Shown here in pieces: positions 18,640-26,832 of a stretch of 64,000 nt of DNA. The notes under the pieces were generated by a model that saw nothing but the letters and a program-made list of their open reading frames with translations, was not told the DNA's origin and did not search any database. Made by a program: the position numbers and the translations under genes. The stretch covers positions 1 through 64,000 of the forward strand of contig NZ_LXYG01000012.1 in the NCBI RefSeq assembly GCF_001650905.1, given 5' to 3'. How positions within the stretch are numbered: the first letter of the stretch is position 1; each line of letters starts with the position of its first letter. The DNA is from Balneola sp. EhC07. Lineage in GTDB: Bacteria; Bacteroidota; Rhodothermia; Balneolales; Balneolaceae.

Positions 18640-19314
18640 TTGGATTTTAAGAACCTCCATAGAAAAACTGAATTAGATACCCATGAGGAAGATCAGGAAT
18701 GGCTATTAACGTACAGTGATATGATTACGTTATTATTAGCATTTTTCGCTGTATTAATTGCAGTGTCATATGTAGATCTAAACTTATGGGAGCAAATGAA
18801 GCAGGGTCTAAGATCTGAAATAAATAAACAGGAGAATGTTCAGACTCCTCTGGCTGAGGTTAAAAAAGACCTTGACGAAAAACTTGCAGAGGAAAGAGAG
18901 GCTGAACTGGTTGATATTACTTTAGACCGGGAAGGAATAAAATTATTTTTCAATTCAAGCTCATTTTATAACTCAGGAGAAGCTAATCTGCTGCCTACAG
19001 GACAACAAATCATTGATAAAGTAACTCAGGCAATGAATGATCTGGGCTACTATAAATTTAAAGTAGATGTGGAAGGGCACACTGACAATGTCCCGATCAA
19101 TACTCCTGTTTATCCATCAAATTGGGAACTGTCTGTTGCAAGAGCATCCGGAGTTGTGAAGTATTTTATCCAGGAAGGTATTGAGCCTGAAAGAATTAAA
19201 GCATCGGGTTATGCGGATACAAAGCCTATCGTCCCTCATGTAGATGAAACCGGAAACGATATAGTTGAAAACAGAGCTTTAAACCGAAGAATTGTGATTA
19301 GAATTTACTACTGA
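18640..19314 (+). CDS. MotB-like stator subunit with OmpA peptidoglycan-binding domain
   Basis: This 224-residue protein has one TM helix after a short cytoplasmic tail. WLLTYSDMITLLLAFFAVLI contains the ion-carrying aspartate, Asp27 (MotB Asp32 in E. coli). A plug/linker region (about 50-95) precedes an OmpA-like peptidoglycan-binding domain (about 96-224: VEGHTDNVPI, NWELSVARASGVVKYF, ALNRRIVIRI). MotB-type proteins tether the stator to the cell wall and gate ion flow with MotA. The start is TTG at 18640, 5 bases after the motA-like stop, with AAGG 10 bases upstream. The 3' end overlaps the convergent gene by 7 bases. Confidence 0.95.
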   Translation: MDFKNLHRKTELDTHEEDQEWLLTYSDMITLLLAFFAVLIAVSYVDLNLWEQMKQGLRSEINKQENVQTPLAEVKKDLDEKLAEEREAELVDITLDREGIKLFFNSSSFYNSGEANLLPTGQQIIDKVTQAMNDLGYYKFKVDVEGHTDNVPINTPVYPSNWELSVARASGVVKYFIQEGIEPERIKASGYADTKPIVPHVDETGNDIVENRALNRRIVIRIYY

Positions 19315-20351
19315 TCAGTCAGTTCCAATTTCCCAATCTTTCCTGAGCCTGCAAGCCAAGCAGCCTTTCCATCTTTGGTAAAACGAACAGTATAAAAAGA
19401 CTCTTCACTGACTTTCTTCCAGCTTAGTCCTCCGTCTTTTGAATATGATATACCCGGAGTTCCAACCGCTACAAGTTCCTGTCCATTACTACCGGGAATA
19501 TATCTTACTGATGATCGATACGAGGGCCCTTCACCTTCTGCCGTTAGAGTCCATGTTCTTCCACCGTCAGATGTAATGGCTTTGTTCTCTGTGTTTTTAT
19601 CTTTCTGATTCCAGTCTCCACCGACTATTATCCCATTTTTTGAATCATAAAAGTGGCTTGAGAAAATTCCCGTCATTTGACCTCCCTGAACAATGGGAGT
19701 ATTATACACTCTCCAGGTTTCTCCTTTATTTTCACTATGAAAAACCCGTGCTCTTGTTCCGCCTGAAACCAGCCAAACGTTATCTCCGATAATATTCACA
19801 TTTGAGTTACTTGCTGCAAATCCCGCTTCTCCATTTACTACGATGGGAAGAGAGTCACAGGAAATTTTCCTCCAGTTATCACCACTATTTTCGGTAATTA
19901 TTACAGAAAGGCATTCATCAATAGGATCACCTACAGCCACACCAAAACCGTTTTTGGAAATAGCCATAGCATTGTAGAATGCTGAAGGATCATCTTCCTT
20001 ATAAACCAATTTCCAATTTTTCCCTTCATCTGTACTTTTATATAACAAGGCGGGTGAAGCTATACTCAGGACGAAAACGGCACTATCTGTTACAGCGATG
20101 GATCGAAACTCGGGCTTTAAGGTATCATAGCTAATCGTGTCAATCTCAAAACTTACACCTTCAGTTTTAGTGAATCCAACCTGACCATTTGACCCTGCAA
20201 ACCACATGGTGTTTTTATCAATAGCTTCGATTGCCCGGATACTTATGTCAGGAATTTCGAAAGTAGTGACCTGAAAATTCTTTTCTTTATTTACAGTACA
20301 TGAAAGAAACAAAAGTGAAACAGATAGAACGGTAAGAATGGTTTTCATCAT
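19308..20351 (-). CDS. Asp-box (BNR/Ycf48-like) beta-propeller lipoprotein
   Basis: This 347-residue protein has a lipoprotein signal peptide (LFLSC, Cys18). The body has at least five Asp-box repeats: STDEGKNW, TENSGDNW, SENKGETW, TSDGGRTW and SKDGGLSW. This defines a beta-propeller of the sialidase/Ycf48/Hcf136 type. Proteins like this are often misnamed oxidoreductase or photosystem assembly factor. No catalytic sialidase residues are evident and the function is unknown. It is convergent with the motor operon (7-base overlap). A decayed duplicate of one of its segments lies about 5 kb away at 14001-14100. ATG at 20346 is an equally good start. Confidence 0.8.
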   Translation of the reverse strand: MMKTILTVLSVSLLFLSCTVNKEKNFQVTTFEIPDISIRAIEAIDKNTMWFAGSNGQVGFTKTEGVSFEIDTISYDTLKPEFRSIAVTDSAVFVLSIASPALLYKSTDEGKNWKLVYKEDDPSAFYNAMAISKNGFGVAVGDPIDECLSVIITENSGDNWRKISCDSLPIVVNGEAGFAASNSNVNIIGDNVWLVSGGTRARVFHSENKGETWRVYNTPIVQGGQMTGIFSSHFYDSKNGIIVGGDWNQKDKNTENKAITSDGGRTWTLTAEGEGPSYRSSVRYIPGSNGQELVAVGTPGISYSKDGGLSWKKVSEESFYTVRFTKDGKAAWLAGSGKIGKLELTDQ

Positions 20352-20388
20352 AAAGTGAATTTATTAATCAGGACAATATCAGATTAGG

Positions 20389-20416
20389 AAACAGAATTCA
20401 AGTAAGAATTCTGTTT
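20389..20416. terminator. Perfect 11-bp hairpin downstream of fadJ
   Basis: AAACAGAATTC (20389-20399) pairs with GAATTCTGTTT (20406-20416) around AAGTAA. It lies between the start of the propeller lipoprotein and the 3' end of fadJ, both minus strand. On the minus strand only TTT follows the stem. A T-rich tail is better on the plus side. Probably the fadJ terminator, but orientation is uncertain. Confidence 0.5.
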
Positions 20417-20523
20417 TAATTTCTTTTCACACAATGGGTTATCTGCCAGATGGATTCCGGAGAGAAGAAAATATACAAGAAGAGACTTCAGATATTATCA
20501 ATATCTAGAGGGAAATTGAGAGA

Positions 20524-22641
20524 TCAGTCTTTATGAAAAGTTTCTCCTTTTTTAGCTTTATCCATTAAAATTGATGCTGGTTTGAATCTTGGACCAAATT
20601 CTTCAGCAAAGCCATTTAGTTTTTTGACAATCACATCGGCTCCTAAACGATCAATGTACCTGAAAGGACCGCCAAGGAATGGAGGGAATCCTAAGCCTAA
20701 AATTGCTCCAAGATCCCCATCAGTTGCTGATTTAAGAATTCCTTCTTCCAGACAATATGCAGCTTCATTGATCATGGTCAATGCCATTCGGAACTGAGCA
20801 GTTTCCATATCAGGTTTTGTTCTGTTTGTACCACCGAAGTATTTATAGATTCCGGTATTCACTTCTTTTTTCTTTCCGCCTGAATATGAATACATCCCTT
20901 TTTTATTCTTGCGACCCAAATAACCTTCATCAACGAGCTCCTGAGCTTTTTCTGAAGATCTTGCTCCTCTTTTATCAAACATTGGCTTCATAGTTTCTCC
21001 AACATGAGCGCCTACATCAAATCCAACTTCATCTAAAAGAGCCATTGGGCCAACGGGGTATCCAAACTGTTTCATAGCTTTGTCCAGAAATTCAATGGAT
21101 GCTCCTTCTTCAAGCAAAAGCAAAGCTTCATTCATAAATGGAGCTAATATTCTGGTGGTATAAAATCCGGGACCGTCATTTACAACGATTACGGTCTTTC
21201 CCTGCTTTACGCCTACTTCATAAGCAGTGGCAGTAACCCAATCAGCAGTTTGTTCAGTAGTAATGATCTCCAGTAGGGGCATCTTCTGCACCGGAGAGAA
21301 ATAGTGCATGCCGATAACGTTTTTCGGATGTGATGATGCTTTAGCGATTTCAGAAATAGGAAGCGAAGAAGTATTAGAAGCAAAAATTGTATCATCAGAA
21401 GTCACTTCTTCCACTTCTTTTATGATTTTATGCTTGAGGTTCAGATCTTCAAACACAGCTTCTATAACAAGGTTCAATCCATCGAAACCGGCATATGAAT
21501 CTACACCGGTAACCCGGCTGGCAATTTCATCTCTTTCAAACTTAGTGATGATCCTTTTTTCCGATTTTTTATTCAGATCTTCCCAGATGCCTTGTTCGCC
21601 TTTTGCTGCGGATTCTAGATCACGATCTTTTAGTAGTACGGAGTATTTACCCTTGTTAATACTTACATCAGCAATTCCCGACCCCATTAGTCCTGCTCCA
21701 AGAACACCGATCTTGTTAACAGGTTTTACCAGATCTTTTTGAGGGTTTTTCTTGGCGTTGTTCATTGCAAAAAACAGATTCACCAAAGCTCTGGATTCCT
21801 GAGTTGCTCCCAGTTCACCAAAGAGTTTAGCTTCATTTAGTAAACCTTTTTCTTTGCCGTGCTTGTAGCCATATTCAACAGCATCTAAGATCTTTTCAGG
21901 AGCAGGGTAATTTCCTTTTGTTTGAGCGAGTGTTTGTTTAAGAGCCTGCGAAAAAACGATCTTACGTCCGAGGCCATTACCCTCGATCATCTTTTCCATA
22001 GAAGTTCTTTTATCTGTTCGCTCAAATTTGCCTGATGAAACACTATGAACAGCTTTTATGGCAGCTTCTTCCAGAGCGTCTTTGTGAACAAGCTCATCTA
22101 CTAATCCCATTTTATAAGCTTGACGCCCATAAATATTTTTTCCGGTTAACATATAATTCAGTGATTTCTGAATCCCGATCAATCTCGGTAGACGTTGAGT
22201 TCCTCCCGTTCCGGGCAGAATACCCAGTTTCACTTCAGGCAATGCCATAATAGTTTTGGAATGTCCGGAGGCAATTCGATAATGACAGGCCAAAGAAAGC
22301 TCTAGGCCGCCTCCCATACAACTTCCGTGTATTGCCACCACTATTGGTTTTGAAGAGCTCTCAACTCTGTTTAATATCTTATGTCCGTCCAGGCTTAATT
22401 GCTCTATTTCTTCAGCTGTTTCCCGGGCTTTGAACATTTCTATATCAGCACCGGCAATAAAGTTATTTTCCTTTCCGCTGATGAGGACAGCACCTTTTAG
22501 AGAGGGATCAGAATCTAGATCATCCAGAAAGCTTGCAAACTGATCCATCATCGCTTCATTCAATGTGTTTACTTTTTCTCCCGGTTGATCAAGAGTTATA
22601 ATAGCGACGTTTTCTTTTTTTGTGATGTTTAAGTAACTCAT
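20524..22641 (-). CDS. fadJ: Fatty-acid oxidation complex alpha subunit (enoyl-CoA hydratase / 3-hydroxyacyl-CoA dehydrogenase)
   Basis: This 705-residue bifunctional protein begins with an enoyl-CoA hydratase domain (about 1-190: NFIAGADIEMF, MGGGLELSLACHYRIA with one catalytic Glu, LPEVKLGILPGTGGTQRLPR with the other). A Rossmann NAD domain follows (about 310-490: KIGVLGAGLMGSGIADV, GMHYFSPVQKMPLLEII), then the dehydrogenase C-terminal domain (GPGFYTTRILAPFMNEA). It catalyses hydration and NAD-dependent oxidation in beta-oxidation. It lies downstream of the thiolase gene on the same strand and is probably transcribed with it. FadJ versus FadB is assigned from the partner thiolase type. Confidence 0.93.
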   Translation of the reverse strand: MSYLNITKKENVAIITLDQPGEKVNTLNEAMMDQFASFLDDLDSDPSLKGAVLISGKENNFIAGADIEMFKARETAEEIEQLSLDGHKILNRVESSSKPIVVAIHGSCMGGGLELSLACHYRIASGHSKTIMALPEVKLGILPGTGGTQRLPRLIGIQKSLNYMLTGKNIYGRQAYKMGLVDELVHKDALEEAAIKAVHSVSSGKFERTDKRTSMEKMIEGNGLGRKIVFSQALKQTLAQTKGNYPAPEKILDAVEYGYKHGKEKGLLNEAKLFGELGATQESRALVNLFFAMNNAKKNPQKDLVKPVNKIGVLGAGLMGSGIADVSINKGKYSVLLKDRDLESAAKGEQGIWEDLNKKSEKRIITKFERDEIASRVTGVDSYAGFDGLNLVIEAVFEDLNLKHKIIKEVEEVTSDDTIFASNTSSLPISEIAKASSHPKNVIGMHYFSPVQKMPLLEIITTEQTADWVTATAYEVGVKQGKTVIVVNDGPGFYTTRILAPFMNEALLLLEEGASIEFLDKAMKQFGYPVGPMALLDEVGFDVGAHVGETMKPMFDKRGARSSEKAQELVDEGYLGRKNKKGMYSYSGGKKKEVNTGIYKYFGGTNRTKPDMETAQFRMALTMINEAAYCLEEGILKSATDGDLGAILGLGFPPFLGGPFRYIDRLGADVIVKKLNGFAEEFGPRFKPASILMDKAKKGETFHKD

Positions 22642-22745
22642 AAGTAGATATTAGAATGTATATAAAACCTATTGCTGAATCCCTTCTATGTAAAGAAAAG
22701 CTCAGGTACTAATTTCTTGTAATTTGAAAAATTGATCATTGTCAT

Positions 22746-24092
22746 TTATCCTTGATATCTCTCAAGGATTATCGCATGTCCTTGTCCACCTGCGGCGCAA
22801 GCAGTAACCAAGGCGTATCTTCCCCCTTCAAGATGAAGGCGATTAGCAGCAGTTGTAACAAGTCTTACTCCGGTAGCACCAAAAGGATGTCCTAATGAAA
22901 GAGAACCGCCCATGGTGTTAATTTTATCCATTGGAATCTGTCCAACTTTGGAGTCTCTGTTTAAAGACTCTTTAGTAAATTTCTCAGAATCCAAAGCAGC
23001 CAATACGGCAAGAACCTGCCCGGCAAAGGCTTCATGAATTTCAAAAACGTCAATATCTTCAAGTTTAAGATTCATTTTATCCAACACTTTTGGCGTTGCA
23101 TATGCAGGACCAAGTAGCAATTCATCTTTAGGATCCTGAGATACAAAATTATATTCTCTCAAATACGCTTTTGGTTTTAGACCTAAGGATAATGCCGTTT
23201 GTTCTTCCATTATAAAAGATGCAGAAGCCCCATCCGTTAAAAAAGAAGCATTTCCGGCTGTAATAGTTCCGTGAGGTTTTATAAAAGCAGGTCTTAACTT
23301 TGCCAGTTTTTCAATTGAAGTGTCTGAACGAAATCCATTGTCATTGTTAACAACAGAAAATTTTGGTGGTACTTTTACGGGGAAGATTTCATCATCCAGC
23401 AGACCTTCCTGAGTAGCTTTTGCTGCTAAATGATGTGAGCGCATTGCAAATTCATCCTGATCCTTCCGCGAGACCCCAAACCTTGCTGCCATTCGGTCTG
23501 CACTTTTGCCCATAGTTTCTCCGGTAGAAAATTCTGCAATAGCAGGTAATTCAGGGAGAAGGTCTTTGGGACGAAGTCCTTTTAAGAATTTTAGAAAATC
23601 TAAAGGAGATTTATACTTTCGTGCTTCCAGCACTTTTTGGCGAAATTTTTTCTTAAATCGAACCGGAATGTCTGACATCGTTTCCGTTCCTCCGGCTAAA
23701 ATGATCTTGGCTTGTCCTGATCTTATCAGGTCAACTCCACTGGCAACAGCTTGATTGGAAGAAATACAAGCCAATGCTATTGTAAACGCTGGGACTGTGT
23801 TGGGGATGCCTGCACCTAAAGCACTTTCTCTGGCCACATTACTGGTACGAACTTCCTGGATGACATTTCCCATAATGACCCGGTCGATGCTCGAAGGATC
23901 AACAGCATTACGTGCTAATAGTCCTTGAATGGCATAACGTCCGAGGTCATAAGCCATAAGATCGTTGTAATCTGTACCGGATTTTAAAAAGGGAGTTCTG
24001 ATTCCGTCAACCAGCACTGCAGTAAAAGGATAATCTTTCAAAATAGTTGGATTTATTTCAGCTTTCAGCCATAAGTTAACAGTGTTAACCAA
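22746..24092 (-). CDS. fadI: 3-ketoacyl-CoA thiolase (acetyl-CoA acyltransferase)
   Basis: This protein (up to 448 residues) is a FadI-type thiolase, which performs the last cleavage step of beta-oxidation. The nucleophilic Cys is in ALACISSNQAVASG. LSLGHPFGATGVRL and CAAGGQGHAIILE supply the active-site His and second Cys. The start is uncertain. The frame opens at TTG 24092, but the conserved region begins at DYPFTAVLVDGIRTPF, some 20 residues later. A 15-base near-palindrome falls in the intervening N-terminal codons, so the true start may be downstream at another non-ATG codon. fadJ follows after about 100 bases. Confidence 0.92.
   Translation of the reverse strand: MVNTVNLWLKAEINPTILKDYPFTAVLVDGIRTPFLKSGTDYNDLMAYDLGRYAIQGLLARNAVDPSSIDRVIMGNVIQEVRTSNVARESALGAGIPNTVPAFTIALACISSNQAVASGVDLIRSGQAKIILAGGTETMSDIPVRFKKKFRQKVLEARKYKSPLDFLKFLKGLRPKDLLPELPAIAEFSTGETMGKSADRMAARFGVSRKDQDEFAMRSHHLAAKATQEGLLDDEIFPVKVPPKFSVVNNDNGFRSDTSIEKLAKLRPAFIKPHGTITAGNASFLTDGASASFIMEEQTALSLGLKPKAYLREYNFVSQDPKDELLLGPAYATPKVLDKMNLKLEDIDVFEIHEAFAGQVLAVLAALDSEKFTKESLNRDSKVGQIPMDKINTMGGSLSLGHPFGATGVRLVTTAANRLHLEGGRYALVTACAAGGQGHAIILERYQG
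24075..24089. promoter_or_regulatory. GTTAAC inverted repeat at the fadI start (possible operator)
   Basis: GTTAACAGTGTTAAC has two 6-base self-complementary arms around AGT. It sits where a repressor of fadI-fadJ could bind, but if TTG 24092 is the real start it lies inside the coding region. No regulator gene is adjacent. Confidence 0.25.
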
Positions 24093-24161
24093 ATAATCAA
24101 TATTTGTTGAAATATTTCTTTGTCTGCATTGTAAATGTTCATATATTTGTCGCCCTTGTTA

Positions 24162-24236
24162 GGGCGATTAGCTCAGTTGGTTTAGAGCACCTCGTTTACA
24201 CCGAGGGGGTCGGGGGTTCGAGTCCCTCATCGCCCA
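24162..24236 (+). tRNA. trnV: tRNA-Val (anticodon TAC)
   Basis: The acceptor stem GGGCGAT (24162-24168) pairs with ATCGCCC (24229-24235), with discriminator A24236 and an encoded CCA at 24237-24239. The anticodon stem CCTCG/CGAGG encloses TTTACAC, giving anticodon TAC. The T loop is TTCGAGT. It is a single tRNA followed by a terminator. Confidence 0.97.
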
Positions 24237-24269
24237 CCACTTGTTTTAAATAACAAACACCAAATTCCA

Positions 24270-24306
24270 AAAGCCACATTGATTTCGAAACAATGTGGCT
24301 TTTTTT
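24270..24306 (+). terminator. Rho-independent terminator after tRNA-Val
   Basis: AAAGCCACATTG (24270-24281) pairs with CAATGTGGCTTT (24291-24302) around ATTTCGAAA, followed by a T-run. It lies about 30 bases downstream of the tRNA. Confidence 0.93.
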
Positions 24307-24445
24307 GTTTTATAGCAAGGTTAGTTAGTAGCTCTTCTTTCTCCAATGAAACCAAACATGCTATAAAAACATTAATGGTTGATATAGTAATTATGACTAA
24401 ATTAAAGTAATGTAGCACAATCATTAATCCTGCTCAGAAATCAGT

Positions 24446-26437
24446 TTGAGATCTAATAACAGTTCTATAGGTTTTGGGGAAACAGAGAAGCGACTTCAGC
24501 TTCTGTATCAGATCACGTCTCAGTCCAAAAAAGACTTAAACGAGCAACTTGATAATGCACTTGAATTAACTACGAAGTTACTGGGGATGGAAATAGGTAT
24601 TATCAGTTCCATTTCTAAAGAGTCGGAAACGTATTCAATCAGAAATTTCTTTCCGGAAGATTCAGGGCTCTCTGTGGGACAAACTTTCGATCTGGGAAAT
24701 ACCTACTGCAGTATAACGCTGGAAAGTGATGATGTGATTGCGATCAATCATATGAAGGAATCAGCATATGAGCGTCACCCTTGCTACAATGCTTTTTCTC
24801 TGGAAGCCTATATCGGGATTCCAATAATCATTGATGGAGAATTATACGGAACTATAAATTTTTCGAGCCCAAATCCAAAAGAAGGGGGGTTTGTTCCGTC
24901 AGATTATACATTGATTAAGCTTTTGAGTGAATGGGTTGCAGCTACAATTAAGAGAGCAAGAACGGTCAAAGCTTTAAAAGAAAAGAATGACCGACTTGAA
25001 CTGATCTCTAAAAATAGTGCTGATCTGATCTGTTTACATGATTTGGAAGGGGTGTATACATTCATATCGCCATCCGTAGAGAATATTTTAGGCTTTACTT
25101 ATGAGGAGCTACTGGGAAAAAATCATGCTGACCTGATCCATAAAGAAGATCTGAAAATGTTAATGGAAGATTCCCGAAAAGAATTAGAAAAGAATGGGGT
25201 TGTAACTAATGCCGGATACAGAATTCGGAATAAAAAAGGTGAATATATCTGGTTCGAAAGTTCCGTTTCAACCGTTAAGGATCTTGATGACAAACCAATA
25301 GGCCTGCAATCAATTTCAAGAGATGTAACAGCCAGAAAGAAACTGGAGTTGATGTTCGAGAATGCTCAGGAAATGGCACATGTTGGTGGCTGGGAGTTTG
25401 ATTTAATAACCGGAGAGATTTTCTGGACAGATGAAGTGTACCGGATTCATGACAAAGAAATAGGATCAGAACTAATACTGGAAGAGGGAATGGATCATTT
25501 TCCCGGAGAAAGCAGAGATAAACTTGCAATGGCTATCAACAAAGCCACTATGAATCACGAAAAGTACGATCTTGTACTTCCGTTTATTTCAGAGAAAAAA
25601 GTTTTTAAGTGGGTGCGTGCAATTGGCGAGCCACATATAGTTGATGGGAATGTAGTAAGGCTGAGCGGTACATTTCAAGACATCAGCAAGCAGGTTAATT
25701 ATGAAAAGAGAATAATCGCTCAAAATGAAGAAATGCTCAAACTTACAGAAACAAGAGATAAACTCTATTCTATTATTGCGCATGATCTTAAGAGCGCTTT
25801 TTTTGGAATTAATGGAATGATCGATCTATTAATTGAAGAGCTGGAAGAAGACAAGAGTGAAAGAGGGATAGAAAGAAGTTTAAAGAATTTGTCCTTGATA
25901 CATGTTTCTTCTCAGAATGCATATGAACTGCTCGAAAATCTCCTTGAATGGATCAGGGTTCAGAATGGTGAAATTAGTGTTGACAAAGAAAAAATAAATA
26001 TTGCTCAGCTATTGTCTGACAGCATTTCCATTTTTGAAACATCTGCAGCGAAAAAAAGAGTAACAATAAGTCTACAGACATCTGATATACATATTATGGG
26101 GGATGTCAATATGCTGTCCACTGTTTTTCGAAACTTAATATCGAATGCAATTAAGTACTCTGAAAAAGAAGGTGAGATAAATGTGTACATAGAAGAAAGT
26201 GGGCATTCGGTAGCTATCGTCATTAAGGATTCCGGAATTGGAATGACTGCAGATATTAAAGATCAGCTTTTTGATAAAGAAAACAGGCCGCAAAGAAGAG
26301 GGACTTTATCTGAGAAAGGTACCGGATTGGGATTGCTGTTATGTAAAGATCTTGTAGAGGCACATAACGGAACAATTACAGTTGTTTCAGAAGAAGATAA
26401 AGGATCAGAATTTATCGTAAACTTGCCTAAACTCTGA
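24446..26437 (+). CDS. GAF-PAS-PAS sensor histidine kinase
   Basis: This 663-residue protein has no TM segment and is probably cytosolic. In order: a GAF domain (about 15-180), a PAS domain (about 185-295, ending GLQSISRDVTARKKLE), a second PAS/PAC domain (about 300-415), HisKA (SIIAHDLKSAFFGI, phosphoacceptor His446) and HATPase_c (NLISNAIKYSEKEG N-box, KDSGIGM G1 box, KGTGLGLLLCKDL G2 box). The start is TTG at 24446. No response regulator is adjacent, so it is an orphan kinase. The GAF segment resembles those that read light or redox in other kinases, but no chromophore Cys can be assigned. Confidence 0.92.
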   Translation: MRSNNSSIGFGETEKRLQLLYQITSQSKKDLNEQLDNALELTTKLLGMEIGIISSISKESETYSIRNFFPEDSGLSVGQTFDLGNTYCSITLESDDVIAINHMKESAYERHPCYNAFSLEAYIGIPIIIDGELYGTINFSSPNPKEGGFVPSDYTLIKLLSEWVAATIKRARTVKALKEKNDRLELISKNSADLICLHDLEGVYTFISPSVENILGFTYEELLGKNHADLIHKEDLKMLMEDSRKELEKNGVVTNAGYRIRNKKGEYIWFESSVSTVKDLDDKPIGLQSISRDVTARKKLELMFENAQEMAHVGGWEFDLITGEIFWTDEVYRIHDKEIGSELILEEGMDHFPGESRDKLAMAINKATMNHEKYDLVLPFISEKKVFKWVRAIGEPHIVDGNVVRLSGTFQDISKQVNYEKRIIAQNEEMLKLTETRDKLYSIIAHDLKSAFFGINGMIDLLIEELEEDKSERGIERSLKNLSLIHVSSQNAYELLENLLEWIRVQNGEISVDKEKINIAQLLSDSISIFETSAAKKRVTISLQTSDIHIMGDVNMLSTVFRNLISNAIKYSEKEGEINVYIEESGHSVAIVIKDSGIGMTADIKDQLFDKENRPQRRGTLSEKGTGLGLLLCKDLVEAHNGTITVVSEEDKGSEFIVNLPKL

Positions 26438-26513
26438 CAGAGGTCATTAAAAGGATTTTTTATAAAAAAAAACTATATTAAACAATGCACTCTCTATCTA
26501 ATGGCGTGTTATT

Positions 26514-26765
26514 ATGGAAATTAAATTTGTTAAACGTTCGGCAATAAACTCTTCTAAGAAAAGAAATTCGAAGTTTAAACCTCTTCTTGAAGCTATCGAT
26601 AAGCTGAAACCTGGGGGGCAAGCACTCGAGGTATCTTATACAAGTGATAAAAATGTAAACTCAATGCGCACAGCAGTTTACCAACACAGCAGAGTTAAAA
26701 ATATTAAGATCAAGAGTAAAAAAGATCCATCCATAAAAAAAATTCACTTTTACAGAGAAGAATAA
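26514..26765 (+). CDS. Small basic hypothetical protein
   Basis: This 83-residue Lys-rich protein (MEIKFVKRSAINSSKKRNSK start, KIHFYREE end) has no signal peptide and no recognisable domain. The spacing of short strands and basic residues (TAVYQHSRVKNIKIKSKKD) would suit a small nucleic-acid-binding fold, but that is only an impression. It stands alone between the histidine kinase and egtB on the same strand. Its coding character is moderate. Confidence 0.55.
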   Translation: MEIKFVKRSAINSSKKRNSKFKPLLEAIDKLKPGGQALEVSYTSDKNVNSMRTAVYQHSRVKNIKIKSKKDPSIKKIHFYREE

Positions 26766-26832
26766 GGAATGAGTTTTTTGGCTTTGGTGTTGATTCCCTA
26801 CATTATGAGGAGACACCAAACTGCCCTGAACT

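Noticed and set aside
17810-19314. MotAB-like pair as part of a Zorya defence system or a TolQR/ExbBD energiser
   Set aside because: Zorya needs long-tailed ZorA plus ZorC/D or E, which are absent. The proteins have four-helix MotA and OmpA-domain MotB architecture, and the FliG-like neighbour points to a rotor.
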